Shown here: positions 39,401 through 49,813 of the stretch, in pieces
How the letters are laid out: every line of letters starts with the position of its first letter
Position numbering within the stretch: position 1 is the stretch's first letter
Source: Seriola aureovittata
Lineage: Eukaryota; Chordata; Actinopteri; Carangiformes; Carangidae
Assembly: GCF_021018895.1 (NCBI RefSeq)
Contig: NC_079376.1
Span: 11,461,001-11,525,000, forward strand
Length of the DNA stretch: 64,000 nt
Direction: 5' to 3'
Translations under genes and position numbers: made by a program
Notes under the pieces: generated by a model
What the model saw: only the letters and a program-made list of their open reading frames with translations
Database searches by the model: none
Told to the model about the DNA's origin: nothing

Positions 39401-41090
39401 TAATTTGTTGATGTGTAATGTCAAAGTTAGGTCTAGAGAAATTTGGTTGTTCCTAAATATAATGCCTGTGTGATGTCTGTAGGCAGAATTGTAATCTATA
39501 TTTTAGCATTTGATCATGACATGGTAGGGTTAATGCAACATTGTCAATATCCTCTGCTGTTCTAAAATCTAATTTAAGCATAGTGACTTGTTTGTTTTTA
39601 AATGTGACATTGTTTCAGTTGCGCTCAGTTTTTACTCCTCTGTGTGACAGGTGGAGGTCCAAGGCAGTGAGCCATATCCCAGCAACCCAAGCAACAGGAC
39701 TCATTACAGGCTTCAGGTAACTTGCTTCATCTGTTGCCATAGGCAGAAGCAGTATGCATGTTGTTATTCTAATACTTTATGGAGACTCCTTGAAATCTTA
39801 TTGGATAGTTCAGGTGATTTAAAACTTCTACATATTAAGTTGGTTGTTTGATGTCTTGAGCTGTTGAACGACCAGAAATCAAGCATATAAAAACTTAATC
39901 TGTTTCACGTGCAGAAGATTATTGTCCAAACCCCCTTTTCTACTGATTGAAAAATCTGCTAAGCATTTACACCCTGGTCAAATGACTACAGTAGATGCGG
40001 GTATTTATCGGCACACTAATTTTCATCTTTCAGAGTACAGATGTAGACAGACCAGTCACCTGCCCAGCACTGTGCTGTTAAACCAGAAACAGTGGCTACA
40101 CCTTCCCCTCAGAGTGAGCTACAGCCCCAAAATAAGTTTTAAAAACGCACAATCGCAGATCGAAGCATCTCACACGGCGGCTCAGACATTTTTACTGGAG
40201 CATCAACCCGGGGATGAGACCTGAAAGTTTGAAAGGCAGGTAGCAGCTCACTCTTCCCCCACTGCATCTGTCTGTGTGCTCTGCAAGTACATGGGAAGAC
40301 TTTGCTCCTTTCAGTTGTGTGTGTGTGTGTCCTCAGTCTGAACAGAAAGTGGCAGTGGAAAAGGGTAAATCGGTCTTTATTAGCAGGTATAAGCCCGCTA
40401 ATTTGGGTGGAAAAGTGTATTTGTATTCTGCACATGCACACTACAAATCAATCAAAATTGCGATACCAATGCAAGAAGAAGAGCTGCTTTGTCTGCTGTA
40501 CTTATTCTTTTAAAGATGAAGTGAAAACATGAAGGTAGTGGCAGACGTCACACAACCTCTCCAAACATAGCATCCATGATTGCTTTCCAGTTCACGCACA
40601 GCTGTTACTCTGGTGGCGTAGTGGCCGAGCAGTCATAACAAATTGGTGGATACGCAAATTTCTGCACCACAGTCTCACGGACGCCCTCGGATGACGAAAT
40701 TTACGTCACATAGAACCTTGTGTACTCATGATGCCAGCAGCTCTCCCTTTTACACAGATGTTGCTCTGGCTCTGTGACTACCTGTCCTGTCAGCTTAAAG
40801 GAGTAACAACAATGTCCCCCCATTCCATGCTCATATTTTTTCTACAGAACGGGGCAGAAAAAAAGCACAACATTCCCACTTTGAACAGGCTGTATAAAAT
40901 GGGCTGATGTCTGAGCTGTCCTTTGTAGTTTGGCTAGAGTTGCCCTGTTAATAACTACCAAAGAATGAACTTGAAGTTGTGGGTAACTGGGTCAACTGTA
41001 TTTTCAAAATGCAATATATTGTATGTCATCTTGTGTAATTTGCTGTCTCTTTTGATTGTGTTCTAGGAGCGCCATGGACGAGTCAAGTAA
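33444..41090 (+). CDS. ythdf2: YTH N6-methyladenosine RNA-binding protein 2 (m6A reader)
   Basis: Cytoplasmic reader of m6A-modified mRNA that brings transcripts to decay machinery; in zebrafish it is known for maternal mRNA clearance. Exons join in phase to 639 aa (617 without the 66-nt exon); human YTHDF2 has 579. [14 protein letters not shown] at the N-terminus and [10 protein letters not shown] identify YTHDF2 rather than YTHDF1 or 3. Residues about 51-430 are a Pro/Gln/Asn/Gly-rich low-complexity region. The YTH domain spans about 448-582, starting [20 protein letters not shown]. The aromatic cage is complete: W470, W524 and W529, with the same spacing as human W432, W486 and W491. The end is VKK, the 22-residue insert, then ERHGRVK. 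Confidence 0.97.
33698..33722 (+). CDS. ythdf2: ythdf2 coding exon 2
   Basis: A 25-nt micro-exon encoding RPKGQANK plus one base, between CCAATCCAG and GTAAGA. The peptide is the expected continuation of the YTHDF2 N-terminus. Confidence 0.92.
34985..35064 (+). CDS. ythdf2: ythdf2 coding exon 3
   Basis: Encodes [20 protein letters not shown] and on to NTQARQ, between TCTTTTCAG and GTAAGC, ending in phase 0. Confidence 0.95.
36300..37997 (+). CDS. ythdf2: ythdf2 coding exon 4 (low-complexity region and YTH domain)
   Basis: The large exon typical of YTHDF genes: 566 codons, residues 45-610, from [19 protein letters not shown] to [14 protein letters not shown]. Acceptor TCTATTTAG, donor GTAACC. 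Without splicing here the frame stops two codons later. Confidence 0.97.
39651..39716 (+). CDS. ythdf2: ythdf2 coding exon 5, 22-residue in-frame exon
   Basis: Sixty-six bases between TGTGTGACAG and GTAACT, phase 0 at both ends, encoding [20 protein letters not shown] then LQ. It would insert 22 polar residues between the YTH domain tail and the last seven residues. Mammalian YTHDF2 reads directly from VKK to ERQGRGK, so this is either a cassette exon or constitutive in fish. I recall a similar segment in the zebrafish protein but could not check it. Confidence 0.72.
41067..41090 (+). CDS. ythdf2: ythdf2 last coding exon
   Basis: After GTGTTCTAG, encodes ERHGRVK and a TAA stop. It matches the ERQGRGK end of human YTHDF2. 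Confidence 0.92.
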   Translation, partial: ERHGRVK

Positions 41091-41576
41091 CAGTCAGTGC
41101 TTTGGTCAAAAGACTGCAATGGCCCCCCTCAAGCCCTGTCCACCCCATTACATCATTAAATCCAGATCTCTTAAGAAATTCTAATAGGGGTGAAGAATTA
41201 ACCAAGGACAAAAAACTAAATGAAGACTTTCTTGATTTCTTTTGACTTTAAAGACTTACTTCGAACTTGTAGTAAAAAGAAAAGGAAACGATTATTCATA
41301 GGACTACAACTAAATGCATAGCATCCTTAGGTGAAATCTTTTTTGCCCCACCCCATTCCACTACATATGCTTTTTCCCCCTGTATGCTGCTTTTTCCTTT
41401 TTTCCTTTTTTCCTTTTTTTTTTTTTTTTTTAATGAAAGGATCCTCTGTTTTTATGGTTCAAGAGCAAGTCTTTAATTCTCTCACAAACACACAAATCCA
41501 ATAGAAATTTGTAGTGTTGGCTTATAATAGTGTCCCAAAGTCAAGAATGGGCAGTTTGTCTCATTTTCTTTGTAAA

Positions 41577-41594
41577 CCCCCCCCCCCCCCCCCC
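41577..41594. repeat. C18 homopolymer in ythdf2 3' UTR
   Basis: Eighteen consecutive C followed by T and five more C. Confidence 0.95.
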
Positions 41595-41796
41595 TCCCCC
41601 ATCCCCCTGTCTTCTAAGGATGCTCAACTCTTCAACCAGGACCCAGTGGAGTTTTCCCTCAGTGGATTTTCATCATAGACGGGTGTCAGCTATGCTCACT
41701 CCAGAATCTGTTTCATACATGCTTTCCATGTTTTTGGTTAAGAGGACTGCAGATGTTCAGGATGGCCCTCTATTTTGTTTTTGCATGTATCAGATG

Positions 41797-41798
<2 letters not shown>

Positions 41799-41890
<92 letters not shown>
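41799..41890. repeat. (GT)41(GC)5 microsatellite in ythdf2 3' UTR
   Basis: Eighty-two bases of pure GT followed by ten of GC, all purine-pyrimidine alternating. Confidence 0.97.
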
Positions 41891-41891
<1 letters not shown>

Positions 41892-42213
41892 TGTGTGTGG
41901 GTGGAAGGTAGGGTCTGGAAGATCTGGAGAGGAAGAGCAGGGAAAGGGGTCAAGAGTTTGAAAGCAGAAGAAATGTTAAGTTGATGAGCCTTGCTTGGTG
42001 TATAATTTTATGGTCTAAAAAAATGGGGCCCTCTGTTAACAGTCTTCGTTGGATTTATTTACATTCTTTTTCGTTATCTTGGACAAGTTAATTCATCTTT
42101 GCTATGGGCTGCTTTCTTGTTTCTTTCTTTTTTTTTTTCTCCTCCCCCCGTTTTCTAAAGACAGTGATGCGAGTGGCCTTGCCCCCACTCTTTCTATTAA
42201 TCAGTTCAAAAGT

Positions 42214-42219
42214 AATAAA
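42214..42219 (+). terminator. ythdf2: ythdf2 proximal polyadenylation signal
   Basis: AATAAA followed about 20 bases later by a GT-rich element (CTGGTGTGCATT). Its use would drop the A31 tract but keep the GT repeat. Confidence 0.5.
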
Positions 42220-42555
42220 TGTGGTATATTCAGCAGAACTGGTGTGCATTCCCCTTGTTTGACTCTGTAAAGCAATTTTGTCATGCAGTAAGTCTGTGCT
42301 TTCTTTTCATCTGTTTTTCTTTTTCCTGATGGGTATATGAATGAATGTTTTTCTGCTAACCTTCATACTCAACCCGTCCACCCCTCATGCTGACTTCCAG
42401 TTATCACCACTGTACCCTGCATTTCTTTCCTCTCTACTTCCAAACCTGCCTTGTTCTCCACACTCTCACCTTCCTGTTTCTGACTGCTCAGCCAACTGTG
42501 CATACTATAATATCACAAGCAGCTTCCACCATTTTCAGAATGTCATTGTTGGTGA

Positions 42556-42558
<3 letters not shown>

Positions 42559-42589
<31 letters not shown>
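42559..42589. repeat. A31 homopolymer in ythdf2 3' UTR
   Basis: Thirty-one consecutive A on the sense strand, about 45 bases upstream of the distal AATAAA. It could be mistaken for a poly(A) tail in oligo-dT data. Confidence 0.95.
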
Positions 42590-42590
<1 letters not shown>

Positions 42591-42632
42591 GCAAGGTCCT
42601 CTTTCAGAACTACTGGCTTTTATTTGTGGCAT

Positions 42633-42638
42633 AATAAA
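42633..42638 (+). terminator. ythdf2: ythdf2 distal polyadenylation signal
   Basis: AATAAA followed about 17 bases later by ATGTGTGGGTTTTCC, a good downstream GU-rich element. Confidence 0.55.
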
Positions 42639-43936
42639 GATGCTCCACAAAGTCATGTGTGGGTTTTCCTCATCATTAGTTTTTTTTTTTTTTTTTTTCC
42701 TGTAGTCACGTGGGCGGCCTGTTGTACCTGTTTATTTATGTTGTATGGTTTTCCTAACAGCAGGTGGAACAACACCTGTTGGCATCTGCTAAACGAGTAA
42801 GACTTTGTTTTTTTTTTTGTTTGTTTTTTTTTTTTTTTAAATATATATACCATCCTGTATTTCATTTATTTTGTGGCAATATACCAATGTGATGTAGCTC
42901 TCTAAGATTTGTGCAAGGTATTTTTGCCTGAAAGACTAAAAGGTGTTTTAAGGTAACTTGGGCTAAAGCTCAGAATTGGCCTATCGCCTACGAGTGAGTG
43001 ATTTCAGAGCAAATCCGTGCATGAAAGGTAAGCGGTGTGAATAACTTGACATGGTTGAATTGGAGCTGAAGCTGTCAAAATGTTTACCCTGTGTCTCTTA
43101 CCTGCGTGTGTTCAAATGATGGGGAAATGATGTGCAATCCGCCATTTTCTCTCTTTGCCATTGTGACTAACGTAACGGCCACAAGAGGGCGACATATCAT
43201 TATTTATTGCTGTTCGTTGTCCAGAGGACAGTCTTGCTCGGTTGGGTTAACGGGTCTCGGCGATAAGCATAGATGCATTACATTCAGTCTGAATATGGAT
43301 TTTTGTTTTGTTTGTTTTTTTTTTAATTTGATGGTTTGTTTTGTTTCTGAAACACGGTGTCTACCACCAACAGTTCAAACAGTCGCACATAAATGTTTGG
43401 CAGACTAAAAACTCAATTAATGCTTAGCGCCATGTTGTCCTATATTCTTGAGATTTGATGGCTGTACGTGGCCCATAATGCAGACGATAGGCTATTAAAA
43501 CAGGGGGCAACACATTTACTAAATTTCCTAAAATTACAACCCATACACCAAATAAACGGGTGAACCTACCACCAAAATTAACAGCCTTCTTCTAGTCTTT
43601 TTTTGACAGGAACTTATCTAGATAAAAAAAGTAAAGATTTCTTTGTTATATATAAATCATATTAGCATGATCTACATAAAAATCCCTGCTTTGTTAAGCT
43701 GTATGTCCAAATTTTAAGGTTAGGTTACAGCCTCTCTGAATTTAGCTAACATTTATAGCCTCAGTATAATGTGCTCTTCTGACTTTTTTTTTTTTTTAAT
43801 TCACACAAAATGTGGATAGGCTGTACAGATGAAGCACTGCCCCAAGGGATGGTTCACGTTATTTAAAAAAAAAAAGTATAAATTATGACTGCCCCTGAGT
43901 ATGTACATAATAAGCACAGCCTTCAACAATGGCCTC

Positions 43937-43990
43937 AGTAATAATAATAATAATAATAGCCTTATAATAATAATAATAATAGTAGTAGTT
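43937..43990. repeat. (TAA)n microsatellite
   Basis: Two blocks of AAT/TAA triplets separated by GCCTTA, ending in (TAG)n-like triplets. Confidence 0.9.
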
Positions 43991-44534
43991 TACAGATAGA
44001 ATCAAACTTCGAAACATCTATATTTTCGAAACTTAGGCTGGAGATAGACCTACACCAGTGTTCAAAGTAGGGACAGCATCTTGGGACTGAAGGGCAGGTT
44101 CTTAGGAAGAGAGGACCTCTGTGTGTGTGTGTGTTTGTTTGAGTGTCGGGTGTCGAGAGGGGGGTTGACGGCACGTGTCGCCGTTGTGGGTGCGTGGCAA
44201 ACACGCTGCCTCGAGGGGATCTCCTGTGACCCTTATCCGCGCGTCTCTGGGGACGCCTTTTAGCCCCTCCTGGGATGCAAATGAACGGCCATAAAAGAAG
44301 AGAGGCAGATACAGCCACCGAGACGATGAAGGAGAAGAAAGGGAAATGGGACCGTGGGGAGAAAGTGGAGGAGGTAGGGGGGGGGCGAAGAGGAGGAGGG
44401 GAGGAGGTCAGCACTCACACACATCTTAGAGCGCATGAAGCTAAATGGATGGAGGAGATGGAGAAAACGAAAATAAGTTTTTCCTGCAGTGGTTAGAGGA
44501 GAAATTCCTCTCTCTTCTGATGACTGTTTTGTTT

Positions 44535-44589
<55 letters not shown>

Positions 44590-44590
44590 A
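44535..44590. repeat. (GT)n with (GC/GT) tail
   Basis: GT repeat passing into a GCGT tetranucleotide repeat. Confidence 0.9.
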
Positions 44591-47500
44591 AATGCGTGCG
44601 TATGTGTGTTGTAGGACTTGCTTTTTTTTTTTCATGTGCAGAATCTCGACACTATTAACTAAATACATAAGAGGCACTTGAATTATCACCAGTCAGTCTC
44701 CCTTCTCTGACTTCACCGGGCTGTAATCAATTCAGACAAAAATATAAAAGAATATATTCAGAAAATGCACAACAACAATTCACTGGCTCTCATGTTTTTA
44801 CATCGATTCATTTAAGCGATTATAAAGACTATTCCTTGGTTAAACTCTGACCCTGCATTATTATGGCATAATATTTCAAATATTGTCTGTTGTATTTTGT
44901 CTGATAGAAACTATCGTTTAGGTAAGAGAGCCTCGCAGTAGACGTGTTGTGTCTGTGGGTTCATATTGCACTGCAAGGTCATGGTTCTGCTTTATTTTCC
45001 CTCATTACCATGAGGCATCCATCTCTTTCTTCCATTAGTGACGCTTCACCATGTCGCCAACCCGACCTCTATTTACATGACTAAATTAGATTTCTTCTCT
45101 TTTCGTGTGTTTTGTTTCGAATCGAGAAGCCTGCATATAATATATAAAAGAAGAAAAATGCAGCCTACTGAAGCTAAAAGGAAAAAAAAATTGACAATGG
45201 ATCTGGACTGTTTTATTTTATTAGAAAATTAATAAATACATTTATGTTCATGGAACTATATTAGTTGCCAGTTTCAGTCACTTTATCACATTTAACTTAG
45301 ATTATTTGATAAAAGATGTTAAAATAAGTTGTTATTTTTAATTAACATGAACAATAAAACATCCCCTCTCAATGGCCTGTAATTTTACACCTGTCATCAA
45401 TGTCTCAGCTTTATTTTTCATCATAACTGAAAGCAGTAGCAGCAACAAAAAAAAACGTCATGCTGATGAATGTTTTTATCATGTGAGGGGATCTATATGT
45501 GGTCACCTGCTCTCCATCGCCAGGGGTCCTGCACTGTTGACATATTGAGTATTACCCCCTCATTTCTTCTAGTGTCCCAATTCTATTGAGAGTTTGGGAA
45601 ATGCATAATGTGTAGACAGGCGCAGGGGCCTGAAAACAGTTGATGACCTCTGTCTCAACATATGTGGCACACTTGCCCTCTGCACGCTCTAATTGTGTGG
45701 AGATGACAGGCAATAATTAAATGTCACCCACTGCTATATAAAAATATCGAGAAGCATGCTGGTCTAATATAGATGCAAGATGTATTGTAGAAAAAAAAAA
45801 ACAATTTGCATTTGTGTGTTCTATATAATCTCGGGTTTACAATTTTTTTAACTGCTTAGCTATGATGCATGATTGTTTTCGTGGTGATTTTGAAAAATAT
45901 AAAGTCATATTCTGACAGTACGAAAGCCTGAAGAAACCGAGAATTACAGATACAGCAGTAAGTAAAATAGACGGTAAAGAATCTCTACGAAAATCCACAA
46001 TTTCTTTCTTTCTTTTTTTTTTTTTTTTTTTGCGTATTCCGCCTCCGTCATCTGAGATGTAGGTCAACTCACATCTCTATCGCCTACAGCAGTTTACAGC
46101 TGGAATCATTTGATGCAGCTCTGTGATTATAGGAGTAGAAATGAAGCTCATTATTTAAATGACTTGATGTGCTGTGGGCCTTTTTACTTTGAAAAGAAAA
46201 ACTAGATTGTACAAACAGAAATGCAGTCCATGAAATGACTTCTTTATTGAGACTTTTTTTGCAGAACAAAAAGAACACAAACAAAGGCAAAGTAATATTG
46301 AAAACTATAATTTTAAAGCGCAGAGCCGTATTTGCAGAGTATGGACGGTCATGGAAATGAGAGAAATCAGCATGTGTGAGAATGATTCAGGAGGTTGTTG
46401 CCTTTTATGATAGGCCTACTGGCAGAAGTGAGTAAAAACAATAATTTTTCTACAGTGCAGCACATCATGCTCTTATAGCATTCTCGACCTGTTTTTCCTC
46501 CTTCCTCTCTCATAGGGCAAGTGTACGCTCATGCGTAAACCCACAGACCTTTGAAGTGGCCCTCTGTCACCACATGGCAAATCCCCCCGGTGTGATCCCT
46601 CTGTCCATTTGGCCACAGGACCGACACTGGTAGGCTGCCTACGGCTCTGTCTGTTCTGACATTATGGAAACCAGTATATTAGTTAGACTGTTGCCCAGAG
46701 ATTACGATGTATTTGTCCCTCCTATGTTTCCTGTAAGTCTTAATAATACATACCCTAGATTAACTGACCCGTGCACCTGTCTCAGGTCACTACGCTGTCA
46801 CTTCTTCGCCTAATGCCTCTTCTCCTGCCTCGCTGCGACTGTTAACGTCATTGCCTGTTAATCTCATAGGAATGTCGTGAAGATTCCGTCTGTGTAGTTG
46901 TCAGTGCCACTCTCCTGTCCTGTATAGCGGCTTTATGCTGGTCTCTCAGGTGAGCGGAGACTGTGGCTTCTCTCTTGGCATTCACCGCGTGCCTTAATTG
47001 TATTGAAATTAAATCAAGGTCCACTGTGAACACAAAGAGCTCAAACCCAAACTTCCAAAACGTTCTTGGGTCCTTTTGATGTCCTGTTCTCCTCTGTCAC
47101 TTACCCTCCTTTTAGCAACACTTTCCCTCCTTTGTATTCATCTTCTACAGCAATTTTCAACATGTGCTGTATTTGCTAATCGCTTAAAGGTGCATCCCAT
47201 TTTTGTTTGTTTTTTTTTGTTTTTTTTATCAGTCCATCTCTGTTTGACTTTCTCATTCCTCTTTCCTCACCTGTGATCTCTCCTCCCTGTAGGCTCAGAG
47301 GCGGCTATGCGGTCATTTCACATGTCAAAGTACATTGCATGCTAATCCCACAACCAACATGCATTCTCCCTTTGCAATGAAAACAGATTTTCTGTACAGA
47401 CAATACAGGAAAAAAACAAAACATATATGATACAAACCCAATGACATTGTGATTCCTCTGATTGAACAGCCCAGAGTGTGTTAATGCATGCATGCGTTTG

Positions 47501-48911
47501 TGGATGTGGAAGAAAGGGTTTTCCAGCAACAAAATATGAACAAAGAGAAAAAAAAAATACATGTAGTGATCATCAAAGCAGCATTCGCACCATTAAGGCA
47601 TTCTCCGTATACACATACTACAGCACATCATTAAAAAGCACCACAGAGAGAGGAGAGCACAGAGATACAGAGAGTGAGATAGAGCGAGCGAGCACAGCTA
47701 CCTTTGTTGCACCATAAAGAGAGCAGCAGCCCAGCTACCTGATTGCTGCCATTCCTGCAGACCATCTTCCCCTCAGAGCAAAACAAAGGATGACGACTAG
47801 ATATTTATGAGTACACACAGCGATGCGCCGCTACGCCTTATCCTCGCCATAGCACTGCCTCCGCTGTTCCTGGTTAAGAGCTTGGTACGGTTTAACCAGA
47901 CCAAGCAGTTCTTCATTACAGTTGGTAAAGCTGTGTCGTTACCCCCCCCCCCACATTACCCTCCCTCCCTCCTACTCTCCATCTCTTCTCTGCTGTTTTC
48001 TCTCTCTCTTTCTCTCTCTCTCTCTGTGCACTCTGCGCATGTAACTATAGCCATGTACAGACTGGAAAACAGACTCTAAATAACAAGTCTCCATCCTCTC
48101 ATTAATAGCTACACAAATTAATAATTTAACAAAGATTAAATACTGATGTATAAGAAAAAGCAAAAACCTAAGAGGAAGAATTTAGCTTCTTTCCATTATG
48201 CAAGACTATCAGGTCCAGAGAAACTGCAACTGTTACATTTAAAATCCCTTTTTTTAAACTCTTGACCAATGCACTTAACTCCTTTCTATGTTTGCCTATA
48301 TAGAATACTACTGTAGCACAAGCAGAATAAGGTTTGCTCAGATCAAATATATCCTTCCTCTCTAAAGACGAGGCAAAAAATAGCAGAGGAGCTGCAGAGT
48401 ATTTCCTCCTTCAGGTCCTTGGTCCTGGTTTTGTTATTGTTGTTGCTGTAGTTGTAGCTGTGACTGCGCAGCTCCATCCTGTGAAGGTCCTTGTGGGTTG
48501 GGAAGATCAGGGGAGCAGGCACACTGGGGATGGTGGGATGGCGGACAAGGGGGCTGAAGGGACGGGAGGCAGGCAGGTGTCACGCATGCAGTCAGGGGAA
48601 AGAGGAGAGAGGGTAGCAGGAACAAAAAACTCAGCTAAATTCTACCCAGTCACCATCATTAGAAAAATCCATTTGGATCTGCTCAAGACAAAACCAAAAA
48701 TGAAGACAAAAAAGCCCAAGATGTAAAATATACATATATAAGCCAGGAAGGTATATATGTATAAGGATCCAAGGGAAAAGGAGGAGAAGGAGAGAGATAA
48801 GGGATGGACGGACGAGGAGGAACAGGCAACTGGCTCACACACAGACACACTGCGCCGAGGCGAAGGCACGGGCTTCAATTTATGCTTTCTGGTCGACACC
48901 ACCCCCCACCT

Positions 48912-48947
48912 CACACACACACTTGCACACGCGCGCACACACACACA

Positions 48948-48987
<40 letters not shown>

Positions 48988-49002
48988 CAGACACACACAC
49001 AC
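48912..49002. repeat. (CA)n microsatellite
   Basis: CA repeat with TTG, GCGCGC, AAA and TGCAG interruptions. Confidence 0.9.
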
Positions 49003-49241
49003 AGAGAGCGTCCCGCCCCTATCTGCCCCTGTCCCTGTCCTGTCCCGTACTGGATGCGTGGCCCAGCTGATCAGTGCAGAGGGATTAGCCATCGGGGCCA
49101 GCTGGCAGGGATTACACAGGCAAAGTGGGGGAGGTGTGTGTGTGGGGGGGGGTGGGGTGGGGGGGGAATGGGAGGGGGGACAACGGGTGAGGAGGGTAGG
49201 CCTAATACTGAGGTGGCAGGGGTGGGAGGCCCTGTCTTGTC

Positions 49242-49243
<2 letters not shown>

Positions 49244-49286
<43 letters not shown>
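49244..49286. repeat. (CA)n microsatellite
   Basis: Uninterrupted CA repeat. Confidence 0.95.
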
Positions 49287-49288
<2 letters not shown>

Positions 49289-49760
49289 TGTGCTTGTAGA
49301 CACTCACACACATTCGCTCACATATACAACACTTTCACATACACATTTCATGCAGATGCACATTATGTATCATGCGCCAGTGCCTGAACACAATACGAAA
49401 TGCTTACAAGTATGACATTGCGGTGAATGCACAGACTGCAGCGGGAGCCAGCCAGTAATGCATGCAGTGCATCCCCTCACTCGGCGAAGCCACGGCGACG
49501 CACAGTGTTGATAAATGTATGTAAATGTGCATGAGGCATCGGGGATGGATGGAGGAGGGAGAGGGGGAGGGGGGGGGCGAGAAAGGGAGGGAACTCCACG
49601 GGAGAGCGGGGCTAGGGCTGACAATGCAAGGCTTTGACCTTTGACCCCTCACCGCTCCATCATCCGTGGCCATCAGCTGATCCCGGGAAATGGACAGCCG
49701 CAGTAAAAAAACAAAAAAACCCCCCAAAAAAACCACTCCTCTTCCTCCATCTCAGACACA

Positions 49761-49763
<3 letters not shown>

Positions 49764-49809
<46 letters not shown>

Positions 49810-49813
49810 ACAC
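49764..49813. repeat. (CA)n microsatellite
   Basis: CA repeat with one CATA interruption near the right end. Confidence 0.95.

Larger units (their letters stand above)
41091..42660 (+). other. ythdf2: ythdf2 3' UTR
   Basis: About 1.1-1.6 kb follow the stop codon before good polyadenylation signals. It contains a T-rich tract (41396-41430), C18 (41577-41594), (GT)41(GC)5 (41799-41890) and A31 (42559-42589). Mammalian YTHDF2 also has a 3' UTR of over 1 kb. Confidence 0.65.

Noticed and set aside
40613..40690. tRNA-like words (GGTGGCGTAGTGGCCGAGCAGT)
   Set aside because: It has an A-box-like start like a Ser/Leu tRNA or tRNA-derived SINE, but no B box or foldable arms follow, so it is neither a tRNA gene nor a provable SINE.
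48757..49387. Several overlapping frames of 140-180 codons on both strands
   Set aside because: They are produced by (CA)n tracts at 48912-49002 and 49244-49286, which lack stops in most frames.
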